64,000 nt of DNA from Pomphorhynchus laevis (Eukaryota; Acanthocephala; Palaeacanthocephala; Echinorhynchida; Pomphorhynchidae), in assembly GCA_012934845.2 (NCBI GenBank), contig WNNJ02000552.1, positions 62,001 to 126,000 on the forward strand, given 5' to 3'. Shown here in pieces: positions 11,881 through 23,221 of this stretch (position 1 is the first letter of the stretch; each line of letters begins with the position of its first letter). Made by a program: the position numbers and the translations under genes. Below the pieces are notes generated by a model. It did not search any database, was not told where the DNA came from, and saw only the letters and a list, made by a program, of their open reading frames with translations.

Positions 11881-14041
11881 TATTATTATAATAGAGATAT
11901 GATATGACTATAATCAATTAAGCTATATAATTAATCTAGTGAAGTTATATAATTAAATTATATAAATTGTAAATTATGAATTAGTAAATTATATAATTAT
12001 TATATAATATTTTATTGATCCATCATAGAAACGTCAGTATGTTGGAGCTACAAGTAAAATGCTTGTGCTGCAATTTCTTAGTAATCTATTGTTTTTAATA
12101 TAAATTTGCTTAAGATGATACCCAATTAATATCTAATTTATTTAGAATAGATCAATTTCTAAAGGAATACGATTTAAGAACACTTTTAAAATTATATTCT
12201 TCAAATATTTGGTTACTATATAACATTATTGTCATAATGCTTTAATATTACTGATGTTCTACAGTCACTAAACATTATTTCTTTAACTTTAAATTTATCT
12301 GAAACAATCTTCATTATTTTGTTTACAACTTTTCCTTTCAATGTTCATTTGTCTGCAACTTTTCTTTTCACTATTTGAACCAGTCACACATTATTTCTCG
12401 AATGTATAGTTTTATTCACTCTCCAATTTTTTTATTACTCACTTTGTTTTAGATTTTTTGCATTCTTCTCTAGACTTTATCTAATATTGCATTCTCATTT
12501 CCTTAACGAAATATCTTATAACATATTATTATATTGAGCGCCGTGTGCTTGACATTGATCGGCGTTTGCGTTTCTTTCTTAAAATATTAAAATTTTATTA
12601 TTTTTATCACTGAAGAGTATGTTTTCCTTTGAACTACTTAGAACACCTCACCAACAACCACTCGTCAGAAGCTGCAATTTGACATTAACAATATTTTACT
12701 TTTCTTATGATATAATCAGTTAGTTAAATTTCGGCTGATCTTCCTCCAGAGTGTGAAACCTGATAACAAAGCAGTTCCTCTGATGATATCCAATATATAT
12801 TCTAATATATATATTCTTATGCACGGTAAATTACCACTTAACAGGTTAATAAAAATATTGGATTATAAAAATTACATTTCTACGATAAATAAATATATAT
12901 TTAAATTAATTTAAAGTGCAAAATATGTAGCCTTAGTTAAGTGATCTGGATTGTTAAAGTAGTATATACATCCTTCGTTTGTATTTTTATACTTTTTCAA
13001 TCGCATCTATTGATGGTCATATTTAATGTTATCTCTTAGTTGCAAAAATATATTTCATATCATTTCGGTTCTTTCATTTATGAATTATGCATGATAAATT
13101 ATGGTATCATCGGCTGTGATTTTTTATCTCAAGTCTTTTGTAAATCTATAGGAACATATACATTAAGTGAAATAGTTTTATTCTGAAGATTCACTAAATT
13201 TCGATAGATCATGATATCATCATCAGAAAGTTATAAACTTTTATTTCTTTCTTAGTTCCTATAAATATTTAAAACTAAAAAGGAGAATTTATAGTTTTAA
13301 ATCCAAAGACTGCAAAAAATATCATTTTATGCTCGTCAAATCATTTGTCACTTAATGGCCTCTTAAGTGGCAAATCTAAAAATTTAAAAAACAGAACGCA
13401 TAAAACGTCAATTAACTGAAAAAACACACACAATACAATCACTGAAGAAAACTTAAAAATCAATCACTAGACAAATTACGTCAACTATTTTATGATCTCG
13501 AGTCATCGACTGCCTAGTCTTTATTGTTGAGATTCGTTACTGATGTAGTGTTCAAAATCAATAACACTTTCATCTCGTTTTTAGAAACATTGTATAAAAA
13601 TGCATTGTCTAAAGATATATTTAGATACTTGTAATTTACGAAATCACATTGCTCACCACAAGACACAAGTTCATTAATGCCATATTTAAACTGCGTACCA
13701 ACTATATTACCAAGGATTGATGGATTCTATTGTACTATCCTTACCAGACATGCCTTGTAAAAGCTTAACTAATTAATGGAGCTAAGAATAAATAATTGTT
13801 AATTCCCTATATGTTAATTGGAAATTTTCATTCTTTCGAAAATCCTGTTGTTATATCCAAGAAATATTATGTTCAAGAAACATTTCATATATTTGCAGTT
13901 TTGCATAATTAATTTTATAACAATAATACATGCTAATTAAAATGTCTAGAGATAATTCAAACACACTTCACTTTTTTACTTGCATGTACTACACAATTTC
14001 AGTGCCTGGTTGAATTTGATAAATAAAATGTGTTAAGAGCT
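11881..14041. other. no gene seen; one possible PLE tail
   Basis: AT-rich DNA without convincing coding sequence. It contains a possible PLE tail remnant near 12740-12830, listed separately. Confidence 0.5.
12740..12830 (+). repeat. PLE tail remnant
   Basis: The stretch GTGAAACCTGATAACAAAGC, followed by AGTTCCTCTGATGATATCC, matches the conserved tail words GAAACCTGATxxCATAGCAG and TTCCTCxTGATGACCTC of the PLE copies at 50935, 58170 and 62470. No RT sequence is attached. Confidence 0.55.
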
Positions 14042-14160
14042 GATAATTAACTCGACTAGATAATTAACTCGACTAGATAATTAACTCGACCAGATAATTA
14101 ACTCGACTAGATAATTAACTCGACTAGATAATTAACTTGACTAGATAATTAACTCGACTA
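14042..14160 (+). repeat. 17-bp tandem repeat, 7 units
   Basis: Seven contiguous units of GATAATTAACTCGACTA fill exactly 119 bp. Two units carry one substitution each (CGACCA and CTTGACTA). There are no spacers, so this is a minisatellite rather than a CRISPR-like array. Confidence 0.95.
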
Positions 14161-14674
14161 TTCCATCTGTTGATATTATGAAATAGTCTGTATATGGCCG
14201 GTCAGTTTCCGTGAGTGAATCCTAAAAGCTAGACAGTATCCTTTGTAACTTTGTTGGTCGTTCATTTGTACAACCCGCCAGAAACCTTTTTTCTTTTTAA
14301 TCAAGCGTCACATCGCCTCTAAATTTAAATAGAAAAGGAGAACACTTACGGAAAGTATGCCTAATTTTGTCAGTATCGCAATGTAGCTCATATCACTTCC
14401 TAAACAAGTATACTTACCTGTCTCAAAATGTTCGAAGTACAATAGTTATTTTTTGTGTGCAGTGAAAATCCTCTTACAAATCAGGATATACGTGAAGACG
14501 AACCATGGCATGATATATCTGCACAATAGCCCTCGGAGATAATAATCAGAAACAGTTCTTAATTAAATATAGCATTTTACCAGGCAGTTACAACGTTGAT
14601 CGGTAGCAGCTCTTGTTCTAAAATTATCATATTGAGATCTCGTACTGTAGAAGTAAATGATATGACGGTTGATT
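14161..14674. other. no gene seen
   Basis: Unique-looking AT-rich sequence between the minisatellite and the LINE A copy. Confidence 0.4.
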
Positions 14675-16785
14675 TTAGGGCAACTCCCTACTCTTTCCAA
14701 GCTCTTAAAGCGCCATATCTTGATACAGATCAACGCTTATCTCTCTTCATCCAATCTGTACCCTTCTTTCCAATCCACTTTCCGCTCTAATCACTCCACA
14801 GAAATCGCCTGCATAAAAGTTTACAACGACCTACTCATTTCTCGTGACAAGACTATATATAGTGTTCGCATCTCCCTCGACCTCTCCTCCGCATTCGACA
14901 TTGTCGACCACTCCGTCCTCCTTTCTCGCCTTCGTTATGATTACGGATTTTCTTCCTCCTCCGTAGCATGGTTCGCCTCATATCTATCCGACCGTTCCTT
15001 TCGCGTCTGTTCTAATTCATCATCCTCCCCTCCCATCCCTATTTTTTGCAGGGTCCCACAAGGTTCAGTCCTAGGTCCCCTGCTTTTCTCTCTTCTACAT
15101 CGCGATCTTTCTCCGTTTATCAAACCTTACTCCTTTAACGTCATGCAATACGCCGATGACATCCTCATTTATACTCATGCACCCGCACATCGCATACACG
15201 ATATCGGCATTTCTGCCTCATACTGTTTTTCTTCTATCTACAAACATCTCTCCCATCTTCGTCTCGTTCTAAACTCAGACGAGTCTAAAATAATGTAGAC
15301 CCGCCACTGTCAACCTAACATATATCATCTCCCTGTATCTTTTGCATCATCAATCATTCCCACAGTCCACAATCTCACTTTCTTAGGATTGTCCTCGACA
15401 AGGTCCACTCGTCTAACTTAATTTTCAGTAACATCCGCCGTATCCACCCCCTTAATAATAATTTATTTAACGTGCAAATGTGTGCCAACTGCAAGCTTAC
15501 AAGACGACTAACAAAAAAGAACACAGCAAAAGTCATATATTAATTAGTTAATTGTTGAAATGGAATCGAATTTGGCGTTTGAAGCACGCTATTGATGTTG
15601 ATTGGCGAATATGAATGGACAGATGATTCCACGAGAGAGGAGCAGCCACAACGAAGGAGCGGAAGCCAAAAGAGGTAGAGTAGTTTACGACATGTAAAAG
15701 AAGGGAATTACGGAACAGTAAACAGAACGAGAGTTGTCGAGAAAAGAAAGGTTGAGAAATGAAGGGGTATGAAAAGTTATAAGGCTAAAAGCAATGATAA
15801 GAAGACGAATTTGAACACGACAATAAATGGTAGGCAAATCGAAAGAAACAAGATGGTGGGATGTATGATCAAAACGACGAAGACGAAGCAGAACTCGGAC
15901 GGATGCGTTGATGATGCGTTGTAAATCAAGAAGAGTGGATTTAGGTGAGTTGGAAAATAGACCCAGAACGTAATCAAGTCTTGAGAAAATAAGATATGAG
16001 GGTCATAAATGAAGGGAAATCGATCAATCTACCAATTTTACGGAGGTTGCGGAGAATCAAGGTAGATGAGCGTACTTTATCTCTAACGAAAGGTTTAAGT
16101 GAAAGTCTGTTGTCGAAATGGAAGCTGAGGAAAACGAGATTTGCAACGATAGAGAGAATTGTAGAATTTAGTGATACGGAGGGAGGTATCCTTATCGACT
16201 TCCGTTCTTGTATGTCTCTTCTTTCATCGCTTCTCTTCCATAAAATCGATTACTCTCTCAGCCTTTTCGTCAATTCACAAAAAGCCATCATCCTACCCAT
16301 GCAAAACGCATCATCAACTCTGCCGTTCGAGCGCTCCTACGTCTCCGTCTTTTCGATGACACATCCACATATATTGTCCAACTCTCCTGGTCCGCTATTC
16401 ACATCCGCATACAACTCCGTCTTCGTATCCTAACTTATCGTCTCATCGCTCTCGGTTCCCAATCGTTCATCAACCAACCTTTCTTAGGCAACTCTCGTCC
16501 CAACTCTCTCTATCACTTCTTTCCTTTTCATCACATCTTACTATACGTTCCCAATTACTCTAACAACTACGTTGTCCGATCCTTCCTAGTCGCCGCCCCC
16601 ACTCGCCTGGAATCAGCTCTCACTCGACCTCCGCCGCACTCACTCATTTATTACATTCAAATGCCGCCTCCGTACCCACTTCCTCGACACATGATTTAGT
16701 TTTTTTTGTTGTTGTGGTCATGTAAGTGACGATTTTTTTTACGTGGCACGCATTTGCCACGTAAAATAAATCTTTTATCTAACTA
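14675..16785 (+). mobile_element. LINE A1 3' half with nested insertion
   Basis: This 5'-truncated LINE A1 copy starts in the pre-RT segment and keeps most of the RT. It shows ISLDLSSAFDIVDHSVLL, GSVLGPLLFS and MQYADDILIYTHAP, with one long open frame from 14669 to 15298. The copy breaks after LNSDESKIM, and a short stretch around FHFDDHLSLKPF is missing near 15385. It is then split by a 735-bp A2 element (15455-16189) and resumes with IDFRSCMSLLSSLL at 16195. It ends with a degenerate tail at about 16785. RT in this family copies the element RNA at a nicked target. The copy is broken by frameshifts and the insertion. Confidence 0.8.
15455..16189 (-). mobile_element. nested LINE A2 fragment with 5-bp TSD
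   Basis: A 5'-truncated - strand copy of subfamily A2, whose best copy is at 39185-40700, sits inside a LINE A1 copy. It spans the RT C-terminal region, with tail TAATAATTTATTTAACGTGC at its left end. The host sequence CCTTA is present on both sides (15450-15454 and 16190-16194). The uninterrupted copy at 22131-22140 reads CCCCCTTATC here, so the empty site is known and CCTTA is a clear target-site duplication. Confidence 0.85.
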
Positions 16786-16929
16786 CGAGGAAATACATGA
16801 ATGTTCGACACATACGCAATTATTTTGAAAAGTTTAGTAGAACTATGGTATCTATACTTTGACTACTCACAATATTATCGCATTGCAACCTATTCTGAAC
16901 TTCTGAGAAATTAATAACACGAAACAATT
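16786..16929. other. short spacer
   Basis: No feature seen between the LINE A1 tail and the LINE D fragment. Confidence 0.4.
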
Positions 16930-17345
16930 TTGGATCAACTACAGTAGTTCCTGCAAGCAAGAAAGGTCAACCAATAAACTATTTATAAATATTACCAAAA
17001 GTAGGGTTCCAACACTGTTCTGTGAGGTACACCAAAAGATATTGATTAAACATTGAAAATTATTACCAATTCTAAATTGATAGGTCTTATCGGCTGAATT
17101 CACAAATTCACGCAAATGAATCCCATAGGTAGCTGATATATGAATATATCTATAGTGTGAAGCTTGTCGAAGACAAAACTTAAGTCAAACATGATTACAT
17201 CGACAGCGGATCCTTTGGATAACAAATTTGCGCATGCTTCACACGCACTCAATATATTGGTTAGACAAGAACGCGCCTTTATGAATCCATTATTATCGTT
17301 ATAAATTATTAGCCTCAAATGGCTTTTTCTATTTATCACAAAAAT
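16930..17345 (-). mobile_element. LINE D RT fragment
   Basis: On the - strand this reads NGFIKARSCLTNILSA, then VDVIMFDLSFVFDKL, and further on a GVPHRTVLEP-like segment. These correspond to the animal LINE RT pattern HGFxxxRSCxTNLL ... DFSKAFDxV ... GVPQGSVLGP. Stops interrupt it and the catalytic ADD motif is not present. The related copy at 45950-46830 reads HGFRSKRSCLTNLLSA, so both belong to one family, probably CR1/Rex-like. Confidence 0.6.
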
Positions 17346-17429
17346 ACATTTTTATTTATTGAAATAGTCTCAAGCATCCATCCTCGAACTCAAGAAAAAT
17401 TACTTGACTAATGTCTTGGTTGATCAGAA

Positions 17430-18260
17430 GTTGGAGGCGTAGCCAATTTCCCTAGGCAGCACATTTCAAATATTTAGTGATGGGAATGTCTAGAAACACT
17501 GACCATTTTGACCTTGCGCAAATTTATATAAAGTCAGAAATGACCTCTATGTGACATTTCACGTAAGGATACGCAATCCACTAGGTAGCCATATGTAGAA
17601 TGAACTAACTGCCACATCGATATGAAATCTAGATAAAGCAATATTTTTGTTCTGATGAATAATTTTAAGCAAGCTAACAGGTCATAATATGAACATACAT
17701 AATTAAAGCATAATCTAGATCATCTGCGTAGTTCGACTCGAGTTTGATAAATTCAGACTTAGTAGATGAAAATGCTGCCTGCACCCGATATGTGGATAAA
17801 CTAACTAACAATAAAGTAATTAGAAACTCGACGGATTTTGCCTTGCAAAAGTGATCTTAATACAATATAACGCTCTAAGTACTTTAGCATAAATTTGGTC
17901 AGTATTTAAGCTGAGTTTTCAATGACCTGTTCAAAATTATTCTAAATATTTGTATTTTGTAAAAAATATCAAGTCGTAAAGCTCCCAAGTAAAACTGCCG
18001 TTCACAATTACCATTTCCTAGATTCATATGAACACATATTTTAGTATTAATTTTCATGCCTGTAATGTCGCCGATTTATTTGATCGAGGTCATCCTGTGA
18101 GAAGTGACCATCCTATCAATGATAGTATCAGACCATAGTTTAAGTCCATAAGCAAAGGCCAGATAATGGCTCAGAATCCGTAAAAGTAGGTCATTTATGA
18201 AAATAATTAAGGGTAGTGGAGCAAATACAGTACCTTGAAGGACACCACAATGAACATGTT
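17430..18260 (-). mobile_element. LINE D RT fragment, second copy
   Basis: On the - strand it starts with GVLQGTVFAPLPLIIFINDLL, followed by LAFAYGLKLWSDTI (the position of the LFADDTKLW motif) and MKINTKICVHM. It ends near 17430 with a degenerate NVLPREI segment like the WNxLP motif that closes such LINEs. The order of the two fragments (this one upstream on the - strand, its N-terminal half missing) shows that they are separate copies. Confidence 0.55.
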
Positions 18261-18588
18261 TTGCTTATGAAAGATAGTTGAGACAGAAACCGATAATAAA
18301 TCAAAATAAATGATAAATTATTCATTTATGAATCAATAAATTATTTATTTTAATCAAATAAAAAGGTTTATATATCAAATCAAACTTTTTTAACAAGTTT
18401 ATATAACGTTCATCCTCGGTGATAGTCATTCAAGTAGCTAGGCGTTCTTATTGCTTTTCTTGGCCTTTAAAAAAGTTTGAGATCTAAAGTAAATACAATC
18501 AGATTCAGATCGACTCGCTCCGCTCAACGAAAAATTTTAACAGCATAAATACACAAACAAAAAATTTAAACAGCTTAAACACACAACA

Positions 18589-19221
18589 ATGAGCGCAGTT
18601 TTAAAAATTGTAAACTATCGCAACCGACAGTTAATGGGAGCCAAGAAGAAAAATCTACCAAAAGCCAAGCGAGCAATCTCTGTTGATACCGATAAAACCG
18701 GCAAGCTCGAGAACATACAAGTGGAATGCTCCGCTAAAGGCTGTCAAATCTGGACATCAGTAACACATAATTGTGCTTTGGGTCAGGAAACTTGTGGCGG
18801 GCCACCGTTCTACTGCGGATTCGGTGCGGCGAAACAAATCAACTTGTTAATAAAACGCTTAGAGCAATTGGAAATGGCATCGCAGCATGATCGAATTTCT
18901 CAAATTTTTGATAAATCTACTGAGACCGTAAAGGAGCCGCAAATTGTATCGCAGCAAGATGGATTTTGTCAAGTTTATGATAAATCTACCGAGACAGTGA
19001 CGGAGCCGCAAATTGTTACAACTAATGTATTTTCACTCCCCGACACCCCACGTCCTGTCCTTTCTGTCTCGTTTCTCAATAACTTGCATCCATCAATCAA
19101 AATCACCTCCACCAACCTCCACTATCCTTCCACTCATAACCTTTCCTCACATCGCTTGTCACCCTCTTTATTATCATTATCCTCTATGTCTCCCGTCGTC
19201 AAACCAAATCCCTCCAAATGA
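18589..19221 (+). CDS. LINE A1 ORF1, N-terminal part
   Basis: This 210-residue protein starts at the first ATG after the leader. A basic N-terminus (residues 1-40) precedes a cysteine cluster at about residues 43-80: ECSAKGCQIWTSVTHNC, then CGGPPFYCGF. This looks like a reduced PHD-type zinc finger, a feature reported for CR1-group ORF1 proteins. Two tandem 25-residue repeats (each ending DKSTETVxEPQIV) follow at about 98-147, then a serine/threonine/proline-rich tail. Such ORF1 proteins bind the element RNA and chaperone reverse transcription. The frame stays open after the TGA stop and continues into the RRM-like part, so the protein may be the first half of a longer ORF1. The copy at 32189-32821 differs at only a handful of residues. 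Confidence 0.75.
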   Translation: MSAVLKIVNYRNRQLMGAKKKNLPKAKRAISVDTDKTGKLENIQVECSAKGCQIWTSVTHNCALGQETCGGPPFYCGFGAAKQINLLIKRLEQLEMASQHDRISQIFDKSTETVKEPQIVSQQDGFCQVYDKSTETVTEPQIVTTNVFSLPDTPRPVLSVSFLNNLHPSIKITSTNLHYPSTHNLSSHRLSPSLLSLSSMSPVVKPNPSK

Positions 19222-19700
19222 TCAACTGCCAGCTCTTCTATCGTGATCTCACCTACTCACGTCAGTCGTCCTCCTTTACGGAAGCGCTTTGCTTCTCGCG
19301 ATCGTTGCGTCATTGTTACTAATATCACGCCTTCTAACTCCTTATCTCCACAAGCACGTCTGGACCACTATGTTTCCGCCTTCAGATCCATCCTCTCGTC
19401 TATTGTTCCTGCGGATAAACCATCCTTTTTCAAGGACATTTCTCCTGTCGCATTCATCCGTCTAAACAAATCTTCTCAATCTAATCCTTCCCAGCCCCTC
19501 TCCTAAAAATTGTTTTCAAGCATCGCTCTCACGCGTCTTCTGTCCTCTCTCAACGATTCAAACTCATGTCATCTTCAACCACTCGAATTTTCCCCGATCG
19601 CGCCCCTTCCGAAATCGCTCAAATCTCTTCAGCCCGCATCGAAAAACGCCGTCGCGAGGAAAACGGTGAAACATCACTCGCCATCCGAAACATAGACGGA
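19222..19700 (+). pseudogene. LINE A1 ORF1, C-terminal part
   Basis: In frame with the N-terminal part but after a TGA, this reads RDRCVIVTNITPSNSL, then SAFRSILSSIVPADKP and ISPVAFIRLNKSS. It is an RRM-like segment related to IFFTNIPESMSV ... LALFRIGEK of LINE C ORF1 at 37696-38163. A small frame change near 19500 separates it from the C-terminal basic segment RIEKRRREENGETSLAIRNI at 19566-19700. That segment here runs straight on into the endonuclease frame. In the sister copy (32843-33373) RRM and C-terminal segments form one frame of 176 codons that overlaps the start of ORF2. Confidence 0.65.
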
Positions 19701-19739
19701 AATTTTCAAATTGTCAACACCCGTCCAAAAATTCGATGG

Positions 19740-22632
19740 CGCTCCATCTCTCCTGTTTCTTCTCTACTAGTCTCTTTCGCCACAGCACACGGTTTCCGCC
19801 TCGGTCTCCTCAACACTAGATCTATTCTCAATAAATCCGATCTTATCCTCAACCTATTCACCAAACAATCCATCGATCTCTTCTGCCTCACCGAATCCTG
19901 GCACTCAGATTCCGACGACCTTTCCATTCGCCGTCTGCTCTCTGCCGGTTGCTCCCTAGTCGAATCCGCCCGCCCCCTCAGCTCATGCCCTTCTAAATCC
20001 TCTAATCATGGCGGCATCGTCGCATTCGCGCGTCACCCAGCGTCTCTTCGCAAAATCAATACCCCTTTCAGTCCTTGCTCTTTTGAATTGCTCACTTGTC
20101 GTTATTCTAACCCGATCACTCTAGATCTCGCCATTGTATACCGTCCTGGTTCATCAGCTCCTACAGCCTTATTTTTTAACGAACTCGCTGACCTCCTTTC
20201 TCATTGTTCTTTGTCCTCAATCCCTTCACTCATTCTAGGCGACTTCAATATCCGCCTAGACCGCCCCTCTTCCACAGATTCCATCCGCTTCATCAACATT
20301 CTATCCAACTACAATTACAAACTAATCTCCACTGCCCCCACACATATACTTGGCGGGGCACTCGACATCATCGCTGTCCACGATCATTTTGCTGCCCACA
20401 CCTCACTGTCCATCTCTGATCCTGGTCTATCCGATCACTTTCTTATCACCCTTGATCTCGCTCGCAACCACACCCCTCCTCACACACCTACAATCCTTCG
20501 TCGCCCTTGGAGAAATCTTGGCCCATCCCTTCTCCGCTCTGCCTTACTCAAGTCGTCTCTATCATTACCCACAATAACATATTCATCTCCTCACGATCTC
20601 GCCTTTCTTTTCTACTCTGAACTCACATCCACTCTCGATATTCTCTTGCCCTTCAAGTCTCACCCACAGCGTCGCTTGCACCGTGCCCCATGGTTTGACA
20701 TCCAATGCCTACTCTCAAAGCGTCGACTCCGCCATGCTTTTCGAGTCTATCACCGCTCTCTCAGACGCGATTTCCGCTCGATCACTCCGTCTTTCCGTGA
20801 TTCCTATCTTGCTCTTCGCCGGTCTCATCTCCACCTACTACGTACCAAATGCAACTCCTTCTGGCAGCATAAAATCATCACTTCATTCAACTCTAAGACT
20901 CTCTGGCATACTTTTAACTCAATCCTGGCTCGTTCCTCTACGCCTTGCAACATCAATGCTAATGATTATTCGTCATTTCTCCAGACTAAAGTATCCACGC
21001 TGCTCTTTCACAGTTCGGTCTCCATCCTATCCCACTCTGCCCAGTCTACACTCATCCTTCCGGAACTCTTTCATCTTCTCCCTGTATCACCTACAGAAGT
21101 ATCATCTGTCCTCATGTCCTTGCCCAACAAAACCTCACCTGCCGATCCCCTGCCTACCCACATATTAAAATCTATATGCTCATCGATATCCCCATTTCTC
21201 ACAACCTTGCTTAACTCGTACATCTGCAGTCGTATCTTCCCTTCACACTGGAAATCCGCAATCGTTCGTCCACTCCTTATGAAACAATCGCTCGACCCCC
21301 TCCCTTCCTTCTAGCTATCGCCCCATTTCACTACTCCCTACTCTTTCTAAGCTCTTAGAACGCCTCATCTTAATACAGATCAACGCTTATCTCTACTCAT
21401 CCAATCTGTACCCTCCTTTCCAATCCGCTTTCCGCTCTAATCACTCGACAGAAATCGCATGCATAAAAGTGTACAACGACTTACTCATTTCTCAAGACAA
21501 GGCTCTATATAGTGTTCTCATCTACCTCGACCTCTTCTCCGCATTCGACATTGTCGACCACTCCGTCCTCCTTTATCGCCTTCGTTATGATTACGGCTTT
21601 TCTTCCTCCTCCGTAGCTTGGTTCGCCTCATATCTATCCGACCGTTCCTTTCGCGTCTGTTCTAATTCATCATTCTCCCCTCCCATCCCTATTTTTTGCG
21701 GGGTTCCACAAGGTTCAGTCCTAGGTCCCCTGCTTTTCTCTCTTTTGCTTGGCGATCTCTCTCCATTTATCAAACCTTACTCTTTTAACGTCATGCAATA
21801 CGCCGATGACATTCTAATCTATGCTCATGCACCCGCACATCGCATACACGATATCGGCATTTCTGCCTCCAACTGTCTTTCTTCTATCTACAAACGTCTC
21901 TCCAATCTCCATCTCGTTCTAAACGCCGAAAAGTCCAAAATAATGTGGATCCTTCCCCGTAAACCAAGCATATCTCCTCCCATTGTATCTTTTGCCTCAT
22001 CGATCATCCCTATAGTCCACAATCTCACTTTCTTAGGCTTCCATTTCGATGATCACCTTTCCCTTAAACCCTTCGTCCGTGACAAGGTCCGCTCGTCTAA
22101 CTTAATTCTTCGTGACATCCGCCGTATCCGCCCCCTTATCGACTTCCGTTCTTGTATGTCTCTTCTTTCATCGCTTCTTTTCTCTAAAATCGATTACTGC
22201 CTTAGCCTTTTCGCCAATTCTCCAAAATCAATCATCCTACCCCTACAACGAATAATCAACACCGCCGTTCGAGTGCTCTTTCGTCTCCGTCGCTTCGACC
22301 ACACATCCACATATTTTGCCCAACTCTCCTGGTCCACCATCCACATCCGCATCAAACTCTGCCTTCTTCTCGTTACCTTTCGTCTCATCGCTGTCGGCTC
22401 CCCATCGTTCATCAACTTTCCTTTCTTAGACGATACTCGCCCCAACTCGCTATCGCTTCGTTTCTGTCATACCCTCTTACTCCACGTTCCTAATTACTCC
22501 AACAACTACGGTCTCCGATCCTTCCTCGTCGCTGACTCACTCGTCTGGAATCAACTCCCTCTCGACGTCCGCCGCGCCCCCTCCTTTATCACATTCAAAC
22601 ACCTCCTCCGTTCACACCTTATCGACACCTGA
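19740..22632 (+). pseudogene. LINE A1 ORF2: endonuclease and reverse transcriptase
   Basis: This ORF2 makes a single element protein that nicks target DNA and copies the RNA into it. Endonuclease motifs come in order: LGLLNTRSILNKSDLI (about 19800), LFCLTESWHSDS (catalytic Glu, 19880), VYRPGSSAP (20140), LILGDFNIRLD (20230) and GLSDHFLITLDL (catalytic His, 20430). The first frame is open to 21314. RT motifs follow in the next frame, open 21469-22632: DLFSAFDIVDHSVLL, FCGVPQGSVLGPLLF, MQYADDILIYAHAP with catalytic DD near 21810, LNAEKSKIM and LTFLGFHFDDHLSL. The C-terminal domain ends WNQLPLDVRRAPSF. One extra base in a C-run near 21297 is the main break seen, so this copy was recently active or nearly so. 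Confidence 0.85.
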
Positions 22633-22663
22633 TTCACAGTTTTGTTTTGTTGTGGTCATGTAA

Positions 22664-22679
22664 GCGTGCGCTGGCACGC
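22664..22679 (+). other. LINE A terminal hairpin
   Basis: GCGTGC (22664-22669), loop GCTG, GCACGC (22674-22679) forms a perfect 6-bp stem about 20 bp before the element end. The same position carries a hairpin in other copies, and in subfamily A2 one base pair has changed on both strands. It probably marks the RNA 3' end for the RT. Confidence 0.75.
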
Positions 22680-22700
22680 ATTTGCCACGTTAAAATAAAT

Positions 22701-23221
22701 CCTTTTTTTAGTACACAACACCACATCGTTCGTCTTTATCTTCATGGGAAAATGTTATATATTGGCCAGTCGAGATATCAGTTAACTCACTTTCTGGGAA
22801 AACTTGATTTGCATGCTTAGGCAGATTATTAGTTCTGTCTGTATTGGGTCCCTTTGGATCGTTGGCAGTAGAGTTAATGTTACTTTCAACCGTTCTTGCG
22901 CCGTTACCATCATTATTTAAAGTTCTGATATATATGTTCCAAAGCGTTGAATCGCCATTTGGACATCGTGACAGGTGACGTGTGGCTATGTTGTCTTCTC
23001 GACTAGATGTATATAAAATTCGAGAGTCATGTGAATCCGCATTATCAACGTTGCGCGTACTAACGGATTGTCGTGCTTGTTGGTCTGGTTAAAGTTTCGC
23101 ACGTATACTGGACCAGACCTCGCAACCAGTCCGGTAGGTTATAATTCAGCATAGGTCGGCAATTGAATTCAAAGATGCGATCGTGTGGAGTGGCTCCAGT
23201 TGATATATATAGAACTCCCCA
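22701..23221. other. no gene seen
   Basis: Moderately GC-balanced sequence between two LINE A copies, with no ORF of interest or recognised repeat. Confidence 0.45.

Larger units (their letters stand above)
18468..22700 (+). mobile_element. full-length LINE A1
   Basis: This is the most complete LINE of the window. The 5' end is placed at AAAAAAGTTTGAGAT (18469), a motif shared by the 5' ends of the - copies at 36407 and 45357. ORF1 begins at 18589. An endonuclease-RT ORF2 runs to a TGA at 22632. The tail has hairpin GCGTGC-GCTG-GCACGC at 22664-22679 and ends ACGTTAAAATAAATCC. A single extra C in a run near 21297 separates the first half of ORF2 from the RT; copies at 24620 and 35675 have one C fewer there. 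ORF1 is split by a TGA at 19219. The element is therefore close to intact and young. The RT pattern (AFDIVDHSVLL ... GVPQGSVLGPLLF) and ORF1 suggest the CR1/L2 group. Confidence 0.85.

Noticed and set aside
14042-14160. CRISPR-like array
   Set aside because: The 17-bp units are contiguous with no spacers; it is a minisatellite in a eukaryotic genome.
18589-19221. Host gene duplicated at 18589 and 32189
   Set aside because: Both lie directly upstream of LINE endonuclease-RT sequence within full element copies, so they are the LINE's ORF1.
22194-22445. Arginine-rich - strand ORF
   Set aside because: Antisense shadow of the LINE A RT; similar shadows recur at 28187, 34808 and 19706.
14669-22632. 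Retrovirus-like or LTR element
   Set aside because: The RTs are preceded by apurinic-type endonucleases and followed by AATAAA-like tails. No long terminal repeats, protease, RNase H or integrase are seen.
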